Assembly: GCA_040386355.1 (NCBI GenBank)
Contig: JAZKFP010000161.1
Span: forward strand, 1 to 23,473
Source of the DNA: JAZKFP01 sp040386355
Lineage (GTDB): Bacteria; Pseudomonadota; Gammaproteobacteria; Pseudomonadales; UBA6940
Length of the DNA stretch: 23,473 bases
Direction: 5' to 3'
The position numbers and the translations under genes were made by a program. The stretch's first letter is position 1. The number at the start of each line of letters is the position of its first letter. Positions 1 to 7,509 of this stretch are shown here, piece by piece. The notes beneath the pieces were generated by a model. The model was not told the DNA's origin, did no database searches, and worked only from the letters and a program-made list of their open reading frames with translations.

Positions 1-995
1 AATCGATGAAAAATAATTAGTGCTGCCACTAAGAAAAACGGCACATATTCTGAAAATATTCTTACTTCAACGATCTGCCCGACTAACAACATAATTATTA
101 AATATAATGGGAAACAAGCAATCGCTGTTGTGATAGAAGACACTTGAATCAATTTAAAATATTTAACAACAGGTAACCACAAAAAACCAAACGAAGCAAA
201 TAGGGCTGGCCACCACATTGGATTTTTTAAATAGTCCAAGTTTGGCTCAATTTGATTCATATACAGCTTTGCACCTTTATCAGTAGGATTATCTTCAAAC
301 AAATAAAATAGCCAAGTTTTTAATAAAACGAAAATCGCTACTTGCACAGTTAAAATAAGCATAGATTTTTTTAACGGATAACTTTTAAAGTGAATTAGAA
401 ATAAAATCCCGCAAACAAAAATTACCGTTTCTCTATTTAATACAGCTAAGGGAAATATTACGAAAAATAAACGCCATTGATTATATAAGCCCAATAAAAA
501 CAGGCCATAGAAGAAAGCAATTCCACTTAAGTCATAAGGAACCCAATAGTTTGAGCGAGGGTAATTTATTAAATTGAATGGCAAAACATAAAGAATCAAT
601 ATCGAGCCAAGCCGTGCAAAAATAGGATCTTTAAGAATTTGACCCAAGTGAAATCGAACTAAATTAATTAAAACTATAATGCTGATTAAATTAAGAGACA
701 TCAATGCAACGCGTGTCACATTGTTAAAAGGAGGCGGTCGTACGGATAAAATTGAATCAATATGTAAAGTATTCAACAAAAATACGATGGGTTGAGCAAG
801 CCAAGCCATTAATGTGCGATATTGATAAGGTGTTTGGCTTTTACCTGCAACGTAACTTTCAACATTTAAGAATTCTAAAGCACCATAATTATAAACAAGA
901 ACAAAGCATATTCCGGTAATAAGAACCAACAATTGATAACTTAGCTCTTTAAAATTTAAAAGTTGTTTTACGTGTATTAAAAATGATTGTTTCAA
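1..995 (-). CDS. Polytopic membrane protein, possible GT-C-like glycosyltransferase (3' end outside window)
   Basis: The reading frame stays open from a TTG codon at 995 to the window edge (331 codons, no stop), so the C-terminus is missing. The TTG start is chosen because AGGAG (1009-1005) lies 9 nt upstream and an in-frame TAG at 1010-1008 closes the frame just above. There are many hydrophobic helices, for example near residues 20-38, 92-113, 129-144, 157-171, 176-202, 211-231 and 288-306. Motifs visible are YQYR (57-60), a YD pair (154-155), LNRET (186-190) and a late VRIFSEYVP (311-319). These resemble uncharacterised GT-C-fold-like membrane proteins with conserved R, D and NRE motifs, but the match is by memory and no substrate can be named. 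No partner gene for polysaccharide synthesis is in the window. Membrane location is secure; function is not. Confidence 0.75.
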   Translation of the reverse strand, partial: MKQSFLIHVKQLLNFKELSYQLLVLITGICFVLVYNYGALEFLNVESYVAGKSQTPYQYRTLMAWLAQPIVFLLNTLHIDSILSVRPPPFNNVTRVALMSLNLISIIVLINLVRFHLGQILKDPIFARLGSILILYVLPFNLINYPRSNYWVPYDLSGIAFFYGLFLLGLYNQWRLFFVIFPLAVLNRETVIFVCGILFLIHFKSYPLKKSMLILTVQVAIFVLLKTWLFYLFEDNPTDKGAKLYMNQIEPNLDYLKNPMWWPALFASFGFLWLPVVKYFKLIQVSSITTAIACFPLYLIIMLLVGQIVEVRIFSEYVPFFLVAALIIFHR

Positions 996-1091
996 AACAT
1001 ATGACTCCTAATACCACATTTCTAAATGTCATAGGTGATGAAATTAATAAATTTCAATAATGCTTTAATTTAATAAATAATCTAGAAATTG

Positions 1092-1120
1092 ATTTGAGCG
1101 CAATTTATAGACAGAGTCAA
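1092..1120 (-). promoter_or_regulatory. Putative sigma70 promoter for the membrane protein gene
   Basis: On the minus strand, TTGACT (1120-1115) is followed after 17 bp by TCAAAT (1097-1092). A very AT-rich stretch lies upstream. The start codon would be about 90 nt downstream. The -35 box is good and the -10 box is mediocre. Confidence 0.4.
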
Positions 1121-1256
1121 CCTTAATTATAAAAAATTTTAACTTGTACAAAATTATATTTTATACGGAAAAAGTTGAAGAGGAAGTGATGTGTTAAGTG
1201 AAATAAGTCACAGCTTATTGCACAAAATTAGTGTATGACAAAATTTATTTTAAGAA

Positions 1257-1287
1257 TAGTTAGGGTAGCTTTTCAGCACCCTAACTA
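1257..1287 (-). terminator. Hairpin after fadD, probable terminator
   Basis: A perfect 10-bp inverted repeat (TAGTTAGGGT/ACCCTAACTA) surrounds an 11-nt loop whose ends can also pair. It starts 31 bp after the fadD stop. The following minus-strand bases (ATTCTTAAAA) form only a weak U-tract, so this may be an inefficient or Rho-assisted terminator or an mRNA 3'-end stabiliser. Confidence 0.5.
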
Positions 1288-1317
1288 GCTTGATGAGCAA
1301 TTAAACGCTAATTTAAT

Positions 1318-2997
1318 TTACGCATCTTCCTTAGGACGTAATTCACGTTTTAAAATTTTACCTACATTACTTTTTGGTAATTCAGTTCTAAATTCAACAA
1401 ACTTCGGAATTTTATATCCAGTCAATTTATCTCGAGCAAATTTTTTCACTTCAGCTTCCGTTAAATTAGCATTTGAAGTGACAACAAAAATTTTTACGGC
1501 CTCGCCACTTTTATCATCTGGCACACCTATCGCGGCAACTTCTAAAATGTCAGGATGAGAAACCATAACATCTTCAATTTCATTAGGATAAACATTAAAT
1601 CCTGAAACAATAATCATATCTTTTTTACGATCTACAATTTTGATATAGCCATCGTCTTGAACCAATGCAATATCACCCGTATGCAGCCATCCATCAATAA
1701 TAGTTTCAGCGGTTGCTTCTGGTTTATTCCAATATCCTTTCATCACTTGCGGGCCTTGCACACACAACTCACCCACTTCCCCTAATGCAACATCTTCATT
1801 AGCGTCATTTAAAATACGAATTTTAGTTTTGTATACCGGTAAACCAATCGTTCCAATTTGAATTGCTTGCGGTGGATTAACACTGATAACCGGTGAGGTT
1901 TCCGTCATTCCGTAACCTTCGCAAATTTGGCATCCGGTGGCTTTTTTCCAATTTTCAGCGACAACTTTTTGTAAAGCCATGCCGCCAGAAATTGTCATTT
2001 TTAATTTAGAAAAATCGACTGTTTTAAATTGTGGATCATTCATTAAGGCAACGAATAATGTATTTAATCCAGCAAACGCAGTAAATTTGGTTCGCTTTAA
2101 TTCTTTAACAAAAGCGGGAATATCGCGTGGATTAGTAATTAAAACCGAATGACCGCCCAATTCAATAATTGCCATGCAACTTACGGTAAAACAGAAAATA
2201 TGATACAGCGGTAACGGCGCAATAATAGTTTCTTTGCCGGGTTCAAAATCTGTAAGCACCATATTCATTTGCAGCATATTCGACACTAAATTTGCATGCG
2301 TTAACATCGCGCCTTTAGCAACGCCTGTCGTGCCTCCGGTATATTGCAATACCGCAACATCTTCACGATCTGGCCGAAAATCAGCACGAAAAGTTGAACG
2401 TCGTCCTGATTCCATGGCAGACAAATATGAAACTGCATTTTTGATTTTAAATTTTGGAACTAATTTCTTAACGTATTTAACGACGGTATTAACGAGTTGA
2501 CGGCGTAAAGGCGGAAGTGCGTCGCCCAATTCAGTAATAATTACTGTTTCAATCGAAGTATTTGGAACCACTTCTGCTACAAGATGACCAAAGTTGGCTA
2601 ACGCAATAATTGCTTTACAACCTGCATCATTAAATTGGTGTGTCATTTCACGTGCGGTATACAAGGGATTGGTATTTACGACAATCATTCCAGCGCGAAT
2701 AATTCCGAATAACACGACTGGATATTGCAAAATATTCGGTAATTGAATTGCAACACAATCACCGCGTTTTAACGCCGTATGATTCTGAAGGTAACTTGCA
2801 AAATTTGCGCTTAAACGGTCTAAATCACCGTAAGTTAAAACATGTCCCATATTGGAAAATGCGGGTCGATTACGAAACTTGCGACATGCTGTTTCAAATA
2901 CATTGAGTAGCGTGTCATACGCTTCAAGATCAATGTCCTTTCGCAAAGAGTCTGGGTATTTTGATTGCCAAAATTCTTCTGTCAACACCATTGCCAT
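1318..2997 (-). CDS. fadD: Long-chain fatty acid--CoA ligase FadD
   Basis: FadD activates imported long-chain fatty acids to acyl-CoA with ATP (via acyl-AMP) at the inner face of the membrane, feeding beta-oxidation and lipid synthesis. Numbering from the chosen start, the AMP-binding loop YTGGTTGVAKG is at 219-229, the A5-type GYGMTET at 361-367, GWLHTGD at 436-442 and the fatty-acyl-CoA-synthetase signature DRKKDMIIVSGFNVYPNEIE at 456-475. The C-terminal catalytic Lys lies in SNVGKILKREL. Length (559 aa) and near-collinear similarity to E. coli FadD (561 aa) make this firm. The start at 2997 (MAMVLTEEFW) is preferred because CAGGTG precedes it at a proper distance. An ATG at 3021 would add eight residues without a ribosome-binding site. 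It appears monocistronic, with the hairpin at 1257-1287 downstream. Confidence 0.95.
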   Translation of the reverse strand: MAMVLTEEFWQSKYPDSLRKDIDLEAYDTLLNVFETACRKFRNRPAFSNMGHVLTYGDLDRLSANFASYLQNHTALKRGDCVAIQLPNILQYPVVLFGIIRAGMIVVNTNPLYTAREMTHQFNDAGCKAIIALANFGHLVAEVVPNTSIETVIITELGDALPPLRRQLVNTVVKYVKKLVPKFKIKNAVSYLSAMESGRRSTFRADFRPDREDVAVLQYTGGTTGVAKGAMLTHANLVSNMLQMNMVLTDFEPGKETIIAPLPLYHIFCFTVSCMAIIELGGHSVLITNPRDIPAFVKELKRTKFTAFAGLNTLFVALMNDPQFKTVDFSKLKMTISGGMALQKVVAENWKKATGCQICEGYGMTETSPVISVNPPQAIQIGTIGLPVYKTKIRILNDANEDVALGEVGELCVQGPQVMKGYWNKPEATAETIIDGWLHTGDIALVQDDGYIKIVDRKKDMIIVSGFNVYPNEIEDVMVSHPDILEVAAIGVPDDKSGEAVKIFVVTSNANLTEAEVKKFARDKLTGYKIPKFVEFRTELPKSNVGKILKRELRPKEDA

Positions 2998-3059
2998 AGA
3001 TACACCTGAATAATGAAACATAGTACAACAATCACTAAAACTTAAAGCAACATACCCAA

Positions 3060-3183
3060 CGCAGATGAATTTTCCCGGTTATTGCTTACTCATTCGCCCT
3101 AAACCTTTTTAATCAAAAAGGTTTAGCATACTGTTGAGTACGCTCCGTGGACTTATTCGCAAGCGCGGGAAAACCCTTCTGCG
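3060..3183. repeat. TIR-bounded mini-element, copy A (MITE/REP-like)
   Basis: The ends are imperfect 18-bp inverted repeats: CGCAGATGAATTTTCCCG at the left, and the complement of the right end, CGCAGAAGGGTTTTCCCG (15/18). The interior matches the reverse complement of the element at 8932-9038 in two blocks. The first is TTGCTTACTCATTCGCC. The second runs from CATACT through TTGAGTA and CTTATT to CGCAAGCGC. Unlike copy B, this copy carries an extra perfect hairpin (3099-3126) between the blocks. It has no coding capacity. Confidence 0.7.
3099..3126. repeat. Perfect 12-bp hairpin inside copy A
   Basis: CTAAACCTTTTT and AAAAAGGTTTAG pair perfectly around a 4-nt loop (AATC). At the equivalent place copy B has only six unrelated bases, so this looks like a later insertion or a variable module. 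Confidence 0.7.
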
Positions 3184-3390
3184 TTCGCTTACACCTTTGA
3201 GGTTTGAATTATCCTCGAAGGCTTGCGTTATAAATAAGTTTTAGAGATTTCCAAAATTTAACGGCTGAAAAAGCGGTCGAAGCGTAGCAGGTTTTAACCT
3301 TCTACCACAATATTGCCTACTCATTGCCTTGCCGCTTTGATGTGAAAAAGAATTTTTTAAAAACTTAAGTGAATTTATTGGTTGATTGGT

Positions 3391-3420
3391 TTGCTTGCCG
3401 AATCAGGATTACCGTAAGAT
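3391..3420 (+). promoter_or_regulatory. Putative promoter of the aminotransferase gene
   Basis: TTGCTT (3391-3396), an 18-bp spacer and TAAGAT (3415-3420) fit a sigma70 promoter. A 10-bp inverted repeat with one mismatch (AATCAGGATT 3401-3410; AATTCTGATT 3435-3444) straddles the -10 box and predicted start point and abuts the SD sequence AGGG (3445-3448). It could be an operator or a leader hairpin. Confidence 0.45.
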
Positions 3421-3457
3421 GCGCAGTTCACCATAATTCTGATTAGGGTATTTCTCG

Positions 3458-4654
3458 ATGGCTTCAGTATCTTCTCGAGTTCAAGCAATTAAACCTTCAC
3501 CAACACTTGCTGTGACAAATAAAGCAGCGCAATTGTGTGCACAGGGTTTTGATGTTATTGGATTAGGCGCCGGTGAACCGGATTTTGACACACCTGATCA
3601 TATTAAAGCAGCTGCAATTGAGGCGATTCATTCAGGTCAAACCAAATACACTGCGGTTGATGGTACCGATGAATTAAAACAAGCCGTCATTGATAAATTT
3701 AAACGTGATAATGGACTGACATATACCCCTGCGCAAGTACTAGTGTCTTGCGGTGGCAAACAAAGCTTTTTTAATTTGTGCCTGGCTTTACTAAATCCTA
3801 AAGATGAAGTCGTTATTCCAGCGCCGTACTGGGTTTCTTATCCGGATATTGTAAAAATCGCTGAAGCAACGCCAGTAATTATTACTGCAGATCAAACGCA
3901 ATCTTTTAAAATTACACCGCAACAATTAGCAAGCGCTATTACGCCGAAGACACGCTTGGTAGTGATTAACAGTCCGTCCAATCCAACGGGTGTTGCTTAT
4001 ACTGAGACTGAATTGGCAGGTTTAGGGGATGTGTTGCGTCAACATCCACATGTGTTTATCGCAACCGATGATATGTATGAACATATGATCTGGAATAAAT
4101 CTGCTTTGCCTTTTAAAAATATTTTAAACACTTGCCCTGATTTATACGATCGTACTTTTGTGCTGAATGGCGTTTCCAAAGCCTATTCCATGACTGGTTG
4201 GAGAATCGGATATGCTGCGGGCCCGGTCGAAGTTATTAAAGCGATGAAAACCATTCAAAGCCAAAGTACTTCTAACCCATGTTCTATTGCACAAGCCGCT
4301 GCGTGCGCCGCACTCAATGGTGATCAAAGTTTTGTATCGATGATGTGTAATGCTTTCCATGAACGCCACGATATGTTGGTAGCAGAACTCAATAAAATTT
4401 CGGGTATTTCTTGTATACCTGCGGACGGAACATTTTATTTATTTCCAAACGTTGCAGGATTAATGAAGCAGTTAGATATTGCTACAGATTTAGTTTTAGC
4501 AGAGCGCTTGCTGACAGAAGCACAAGTAGCACTGGTTCCAGGTTCAGCTTTCGGATTGGACGGACACATGCGTTTATCTTTTGCAACTTCAGAAACACAA
4601 TTGCGCAAGGCTTTAGATCGAATAAAACAATTTGTTGAAAAAAACTTAGCCTGA
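3458..4654 (+). CDS. aspC: Aspartate aminotransferase (class I, PLP-dependent)
   Basis: The enzyme transfers the amino group between aspartate and 2-oxoglutarate in the cytoplasm, linking the TCA cycle with aspartate and glutamate. Fold type I aminotransferase features are in order: GAGEPDF (37-43, substrate loop), NSPSNPTG (171-178), TDDMYEHM (203-210, Asp/Tyr contacting PLP) and SKAYSMTGWRIGYAAGP (240-256) with the PLP-binding Lys241. A C-terminal MRLSFATS carries the carboxylate-binding Arg. The 398-aa length and motif spelling match the Ib subgroup found in many bacteria rather than E. coli AspC itself, so the symbol is by function. The start follows AGGG by 9 nt. It is followed after 13 nt by a DUF445 gene, which may be co-transcribed. 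Activity on prephenate or other amino acids cannot be excluded. Confidence 0.9.
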   Translation: MASVSSRVQAIKPSPTLAVTNKAAQLCAQGFDVIGLGAGEPDFDTPDHIKAAAIEAIHSGQTKYTAVDGTDELKQAVIDKFKRDNGLTYTPAQVLVSCGGKQSFFNLCLALLNPKDEVVIPAPYWVSYPDIVKIAEATPVIITADQTQSFKITPQQLASAITPKTRLVVINSPSNPTGVAYTETELAGLGDVLRQHPHVFIATDDMYEHMIWNKSALPFKNILNTCPDLYDRTFVLNGVSKAYSMTGWRIGYAAGPVEVIKAMKTIQSQSTSNPCSIAQAAACAALNGDQSFVSMMCNAFHERHDMLVAELNKISGISCIPADGTFYLFPNVAGLMKQLDIATDLVLAERLLTEAQVALVPGSAFGLDGHMRLSFATSETQLRKALDRIKQFVEKNLA

Positions 4655-4667
4655 TAATGGGTTACCT

Positions 4668-5900
4668 ATGTTTGATTTCTTAGTTGAGGCACTCACAGGT
4701 TCACAAAAGTGGGCCCTAATTAGTATTCCGTTTACAGCTGCATTTGTAGGCTGGGGTACAAATTGGGTTGCAATCAAGATGACCTTTTACCCCTTAGAAT
4801 TTATGGGCATTCCGCCGTGGTTGGGATGGCAAGGCATTATTCCTTCTAAAGTGGAAAAAATGTCGAGCATCGTAGTTGATCAAACCATTTCTAAACTTGG
4901 AACACTCAGTGAGTTTTTCAAGGAAATGGAACCCGAACTGATTGCGATTCATATAGAACAATATGTTCGTGAACGCATTGATACCTACACCGATGAAATG
5001 ATGGCTGAGCGAAATCCAAAATTATGGAATAGTTTGCCAAAAAATTTTAAAGAAAAAATTTACGCTACTGCTCGTCATCAATTACCAGATATTGTGCATG
5101 GTTTAGTTCATGACATTGGTGAACATATCGAAGAATTAGTCGATATTAAAGGCATGATTATTTCGCAAATGTCCGCTGATAAAGCATTGATGAATCGCAT
5201 TTTTTTTGAAGTCGGTAATACAGAATTTAAATTTGTGATTAATTCAGGGATTTGGTTTGGATTTATATTTGGATTAATTCAAATGGTTCTCTGGATTTAT
5301 TATCCACTGAATTGGACCTTACCTGCGGCTGGACTTTTTGTAGGTCTGGCTACCAATTGGATCGCCCTTAATTTTATTTTCAGACCCCTTAATCCTATAA
5401 AATTTTTTGGTTTTACGATACATGGACTGTTTTTAAAACGTCAAAAAGAAGTGGCAATAGTGTTCTGTAGATTAGTAACGCGTGAAGTACTAACACTGCG
5501 ACATTTAATCCATGCCATGATGAGCGGTTCTCGCAAAGATCGCACCTTCTTGCTTATTAAAAAACATTTAAATCCTGTGATTGAAGGAAATTCACTTAAG
5601 TGGATGACGCAACTTGCGTTAGGTCCGGCAGGTTTTGCAAAGTTAAAACTCAGCATTGAAAGTAAAGCCATTTCTTTATCAGAAGAACTTTTTAATGATG
5701 TCTCATTTAATAACGAACGTGCTGAAGTTGTCGCACGTTTGTTTCAAGGACGCATGGAAAATTTAAGTTCTGAAGAATTTCAAAACTTACTTAGACCTGC
5801 GTTTCAAGAAGATGAGTGGATTCTAATAATACTTGGAGGTGCATTAGGAATGTTGGCAGGAATTGGTCAATTATTTCTAGTGTTTGGCGGCGTAATATAA
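4668..5900 (+). CDS. DUF445 family inner-membrane protein
   Basis: This is a 410-residue member of DUF445 (YheB/YjiN-like), a family of unknown biochemical role. It has an N-terminal hydrophobic segment (about 15-36) with the signature GWGTNWVAIKMTFYPLEF (28-45) and GWQGIIPSKVEKM after it. A helical soluble part follows, then two central membrane helices (about 192-212 and 217-238) and a C-terminal one (about 383-410). The signature recurs as GLATNWIALNFIFRPLNP (226-243), the internal duplication seen in this family. The segment LVDIKGMIISQMSADKALMN (157-176) is also typical. It lies 13 nt after the aminotransferase gene with only a weak SD, so it may be translated from the same mRNA. A diverged second copy lies downstream at 6168. 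Membrane location is confident; function is unknown. Confidence 0.88.
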   Translation: MFDFLVEALTGSQKWALISIPFTAAFVGWGTNWVAIKMTFYPLEFMGIPPWLGWQGIIPSKVEKMSSIVVDQTISKLGTLSEFFKEMEPELIAIHIEQYVRERIDTYTDEMMAERNPKLWNSLPKNFKEKIYATARHQLPDIVHGLVHDIGEHIEELVDIKGMIISQMSADKALMNRIFFEVGNTEFKFVINSGIWFGFIFGLIQMVLWIYYPLNWTLPAAGLFVGLATNWIALNFIFRPLNPIKFFGFTIHGLFLKRQKEVAIVFCRLVTREVLTLRHLIHAMMSGSRKDRTFLLIKKHLNPVIEGNSLKWMTQLALGPAGFAKLKLSIESKAISLSEELFNDVSFNNERAEVVARLFQGRMENLSSEEFQNLLRPAFQEDEWILIILGGALGMLAGIGQLFLVFGGVI

Positions 5901-6142
5901 CCGTAGCGAATGACCTTTGTTCTTAAAAAAGGATAGGGCGCTTTGCGCGCCGCAACTAAAGGCAGCGGCCGGATAAGCGTAGTGGTTTGAAGCATGAATA
6001 TTTTTTTTCGATCGTATGGCGCTTTAAGGCAGCGTAGCCAACGCTTACGTAGCAAGAGCGCTGTGACGAGCTCGCGCAAGCAACACAGCGAGCAGAAAAA
6101 AAGATCATGATGAAACCCAATTTTTATTTGCTACGGTTATAT
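5895..6142. repeat. 248-bp block with 17-bp terminal inverted repeats
   Basis: ATATAACCGTAGCGAAT (5895-5911) and ATTTGCTACGGTTATAT (6126-6142) are inverted repeats matching at 16 of 17 positions. The first repeat overlaps the stop codon of the preceding DUF445 gene. The enclosed DNA is clearly more GC-rich than its surroundings and has no credible ORF. It contains short repeated words (GCGCTTT...AAGGCAGCG occurs twice) and an inner hairpin, CGCTGTG/CACAGCG (6059-6065/6084-6090). It looks like a non-autonomous mobile element or other structured repeat. No target-site duplication is obvious. Confidence 0.6.
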
Positions 6143-6167
6143 AAGCAACGATGTATGGATATATTGT

Positions 6168-7346
6168 GTGCAAATGATTTCTTTTAATTGGATTTCTAGC
6201 TTAATAGTCATTGGCATTTGCCTAATGATTTATCAATTTAGCTTTTGGCTGACTTACTGGTGGGTACGGCATTCTCTGGATCAACAATTAATTCGTTTAC
6301 CGGGTGGTTTTTTTCCAGCATTACATCGACGATTAATGCGTACATTACAATGCACTTTTTCACCATGGGTAGCACAGGTTTTACCGCCTGCAGAGCTATA
6401 CTCAATATGGCGGCCCGACCACATTAAAAATCAAATACGAGATAATTTATCTGCGTATCTGCCCGAGCATTTAGATACGTTGATCTTAAAATTTTGGCCA
6501 TCGGCATGGAGTGCTATGCCCATGGTTTTAAAAAAATCTGCTTTTTTACGCGCGCAAAATTCGTTGGATCGTGTTATTGATGACGCGCTGGAACGCATAT
6601 CAACTGATGTAAATGGTTTCATTGATATGAATGAGATCACCCAAAACAGTTTGCAACGAAATCCACAAATCGTCATCGATATGTTGGATTGGTTAGATCA
6701 ACATATTTTAAAAGATTGGAAACAACGAACATTCGTAGTATTTCTAATTCTTATTGTAGTATTTATCGTATTTTCAGTGATCTCATCCCACGCCAATATT
6801 TTTGCATTAATAATTATCCCAGCATTATCTTCAGCCCTTGGCTTGTTATGGCATCGACAATGGGCAAGAAAAACATTTTTGCGGGATATTTTTGTACGCA
6901 GCAATAGTCCAGCGCAGCTCGCAGTGTCGTTAGGCAAGCTTATGACAACAATGATGAATTTTTCATCTTTTTCTAAATGGTTGTTGATGAATCCGAATTC
7001 GAGAATACGCTTGCGTAATCTCCTGCAAAACTCTGCGAAGGATTTGATTAGCTATGGATCGTTAAGTTGGTTAATGCGACTTGAAAAAAATTCACAAAAA
7101 TCGATTGCACTTCGATCAGATATTATCGAGACTTCGCTAGATGCAGCTTTCTTACCTTTAACCGACGAGCGTTTTTGTACGATTCAAAATGAGCGGTTAT
7201 GCGTTTGGCTTACAGATCACCTAAGAAAATCCGAGAAAACTTCAGTATTCTCGCTGAGTTTTGGCTTTGAAAAGCAGTTATTTTTATATGTGTTCGTTTT
7301 AAATTTGACCATTGGTATAATAGCAGCCATCTTCTATGGTCTATAA
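6168..7346 (+). CDS. DUF445-like membrane protein, diverged tandem paralogue
   Basis: The 392-residue protein repeats the layout of the DUF445 protein before it: an N-terminal membrane segment (about 8-32), a helical soluble part, two adjacent central membrane helices (about 187-205 and 209-227) and a C-terminal one (about 370-390). FIDMNEITQNSLQRNPQIVI (151-170) aligns with LVDIKGMIISQMSADKALMN of the upstream protein at the same distance before the central helices. The two TNW...PL signatures of the family are lost, so it is a degenerate relative. The start is GTG at 6168 with GGAT 8 nt upstream; an ATG two codons later is possible. It follows the TIR block by 25 bp. Function is unknown; the pair may form a heteromeric membrane complex (inference). 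Confidence 0.75.
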   Translation: MQMISFNWISSLIVIGICLMIYQFSFWLTYWWVRHSLDQQLIRLPGGFFPALHRRLMRTLQCTFSPWVAQVLPPAELYSIWRPDHIKNQIRDNLSAYLPEHLDTLILKFWPSAWSAMPMVLKKSAFLRAQNSLDRVIDDALERISTDVNGFIDMNEITQNSLQRNPQIVIDMLDWLDQHILKDWKQRTFVVFLILIVVFIVFSVISSHANIFALIIIPALSSALGLLWHRQWARKTFLRDIFVRSNSPAQLAVSLGKLMTTMMNFSSFSKWLLMNPNSRIRLRNLLQNSAKDLISYGSLSWLMRLEKNSQKSIALRSDIIETSLDAAFLPLTDERFCTIQNERLCVWLTDHLRKSEKTSVFSLSFGFEKQLFLYVFVLNLTIGIIAAIFYGL

Positions 7347-7441
7347 AATCCATAAAATGGGTGTTATCCAGAAATAGATTATATTTGTATACCGTCTGCT
7401 TTCTTATGCCGAAGCGTTGTTGACGAAATTTAAAAATATTC

Positions 7442-7479
7442 ATGCAGTGGTTGTAAGGAATATCCGACAACCTCTGCAT
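7442..7479. repeat. Strong stem-loop before the GGDEF gene
   Basis: ATGCAGTGGTTGT (7442-7454) and ACAACCTCTGCAT (7467-7479) are inverted repeats with one mismatch over 13 bp. The loop contains a further GGA/TCC pairing. The structure ends 30 nt before the start codon at 7510. There is no T-tract on the + strand, so it is not a standard terminator of the upstream gene. It may be a leader structure or a protein-binding site. Confidence 0.55.
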
Positions 7480-7509
7480 TAAGATTTAACATAGATCAAT
7501 AGGTATCTT

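Larger units (their letters stand above)
996..1317. other. Gene-free spacer between the membrane protein gene and fadD
   Basis: This AT-rich spacer of about 320 bp lies between two minus-strand genes. It holds the fadD-distal hairpin (1257-1287), the putative promoter at 1092-1120, and the ribosome-binding site with an overlapping two-codon minigene at 992-1009. No coding potential was recognised in the rest. Confidence 0.6.
3022..3457. other. Intergenic region with mini-element, extra hairpins and divergent promoters
   Basis: This 436-bp gap lies between divergently transcribed fadD and the aminotransferase gene. It contains the TIR-bounded element at 3060-3183 and a hairpin at 3284-3305 (GTAGCAGGTT...AACCTTCTAC, one mismatch). 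That hairpin is nested in an AAAGCGG/CCGCTTT inverted repeat (3270-3276/3332-3338). The segment 3312-3329 resembles the mini-element motif TTGCTTACTCATTCGCC and may be a decayed further copy. The aminotransferase promoter lies at 3391-3420. No ORF is convincing. Confidence 0.6.

Noticed and set aside
6168..7346. Reading the second DUF445-like gene as a pseudogene
   Set aside because: The frame is intact over 392 codons with conserved topology and a plausible start, so it is treated as a diverged functional gene.
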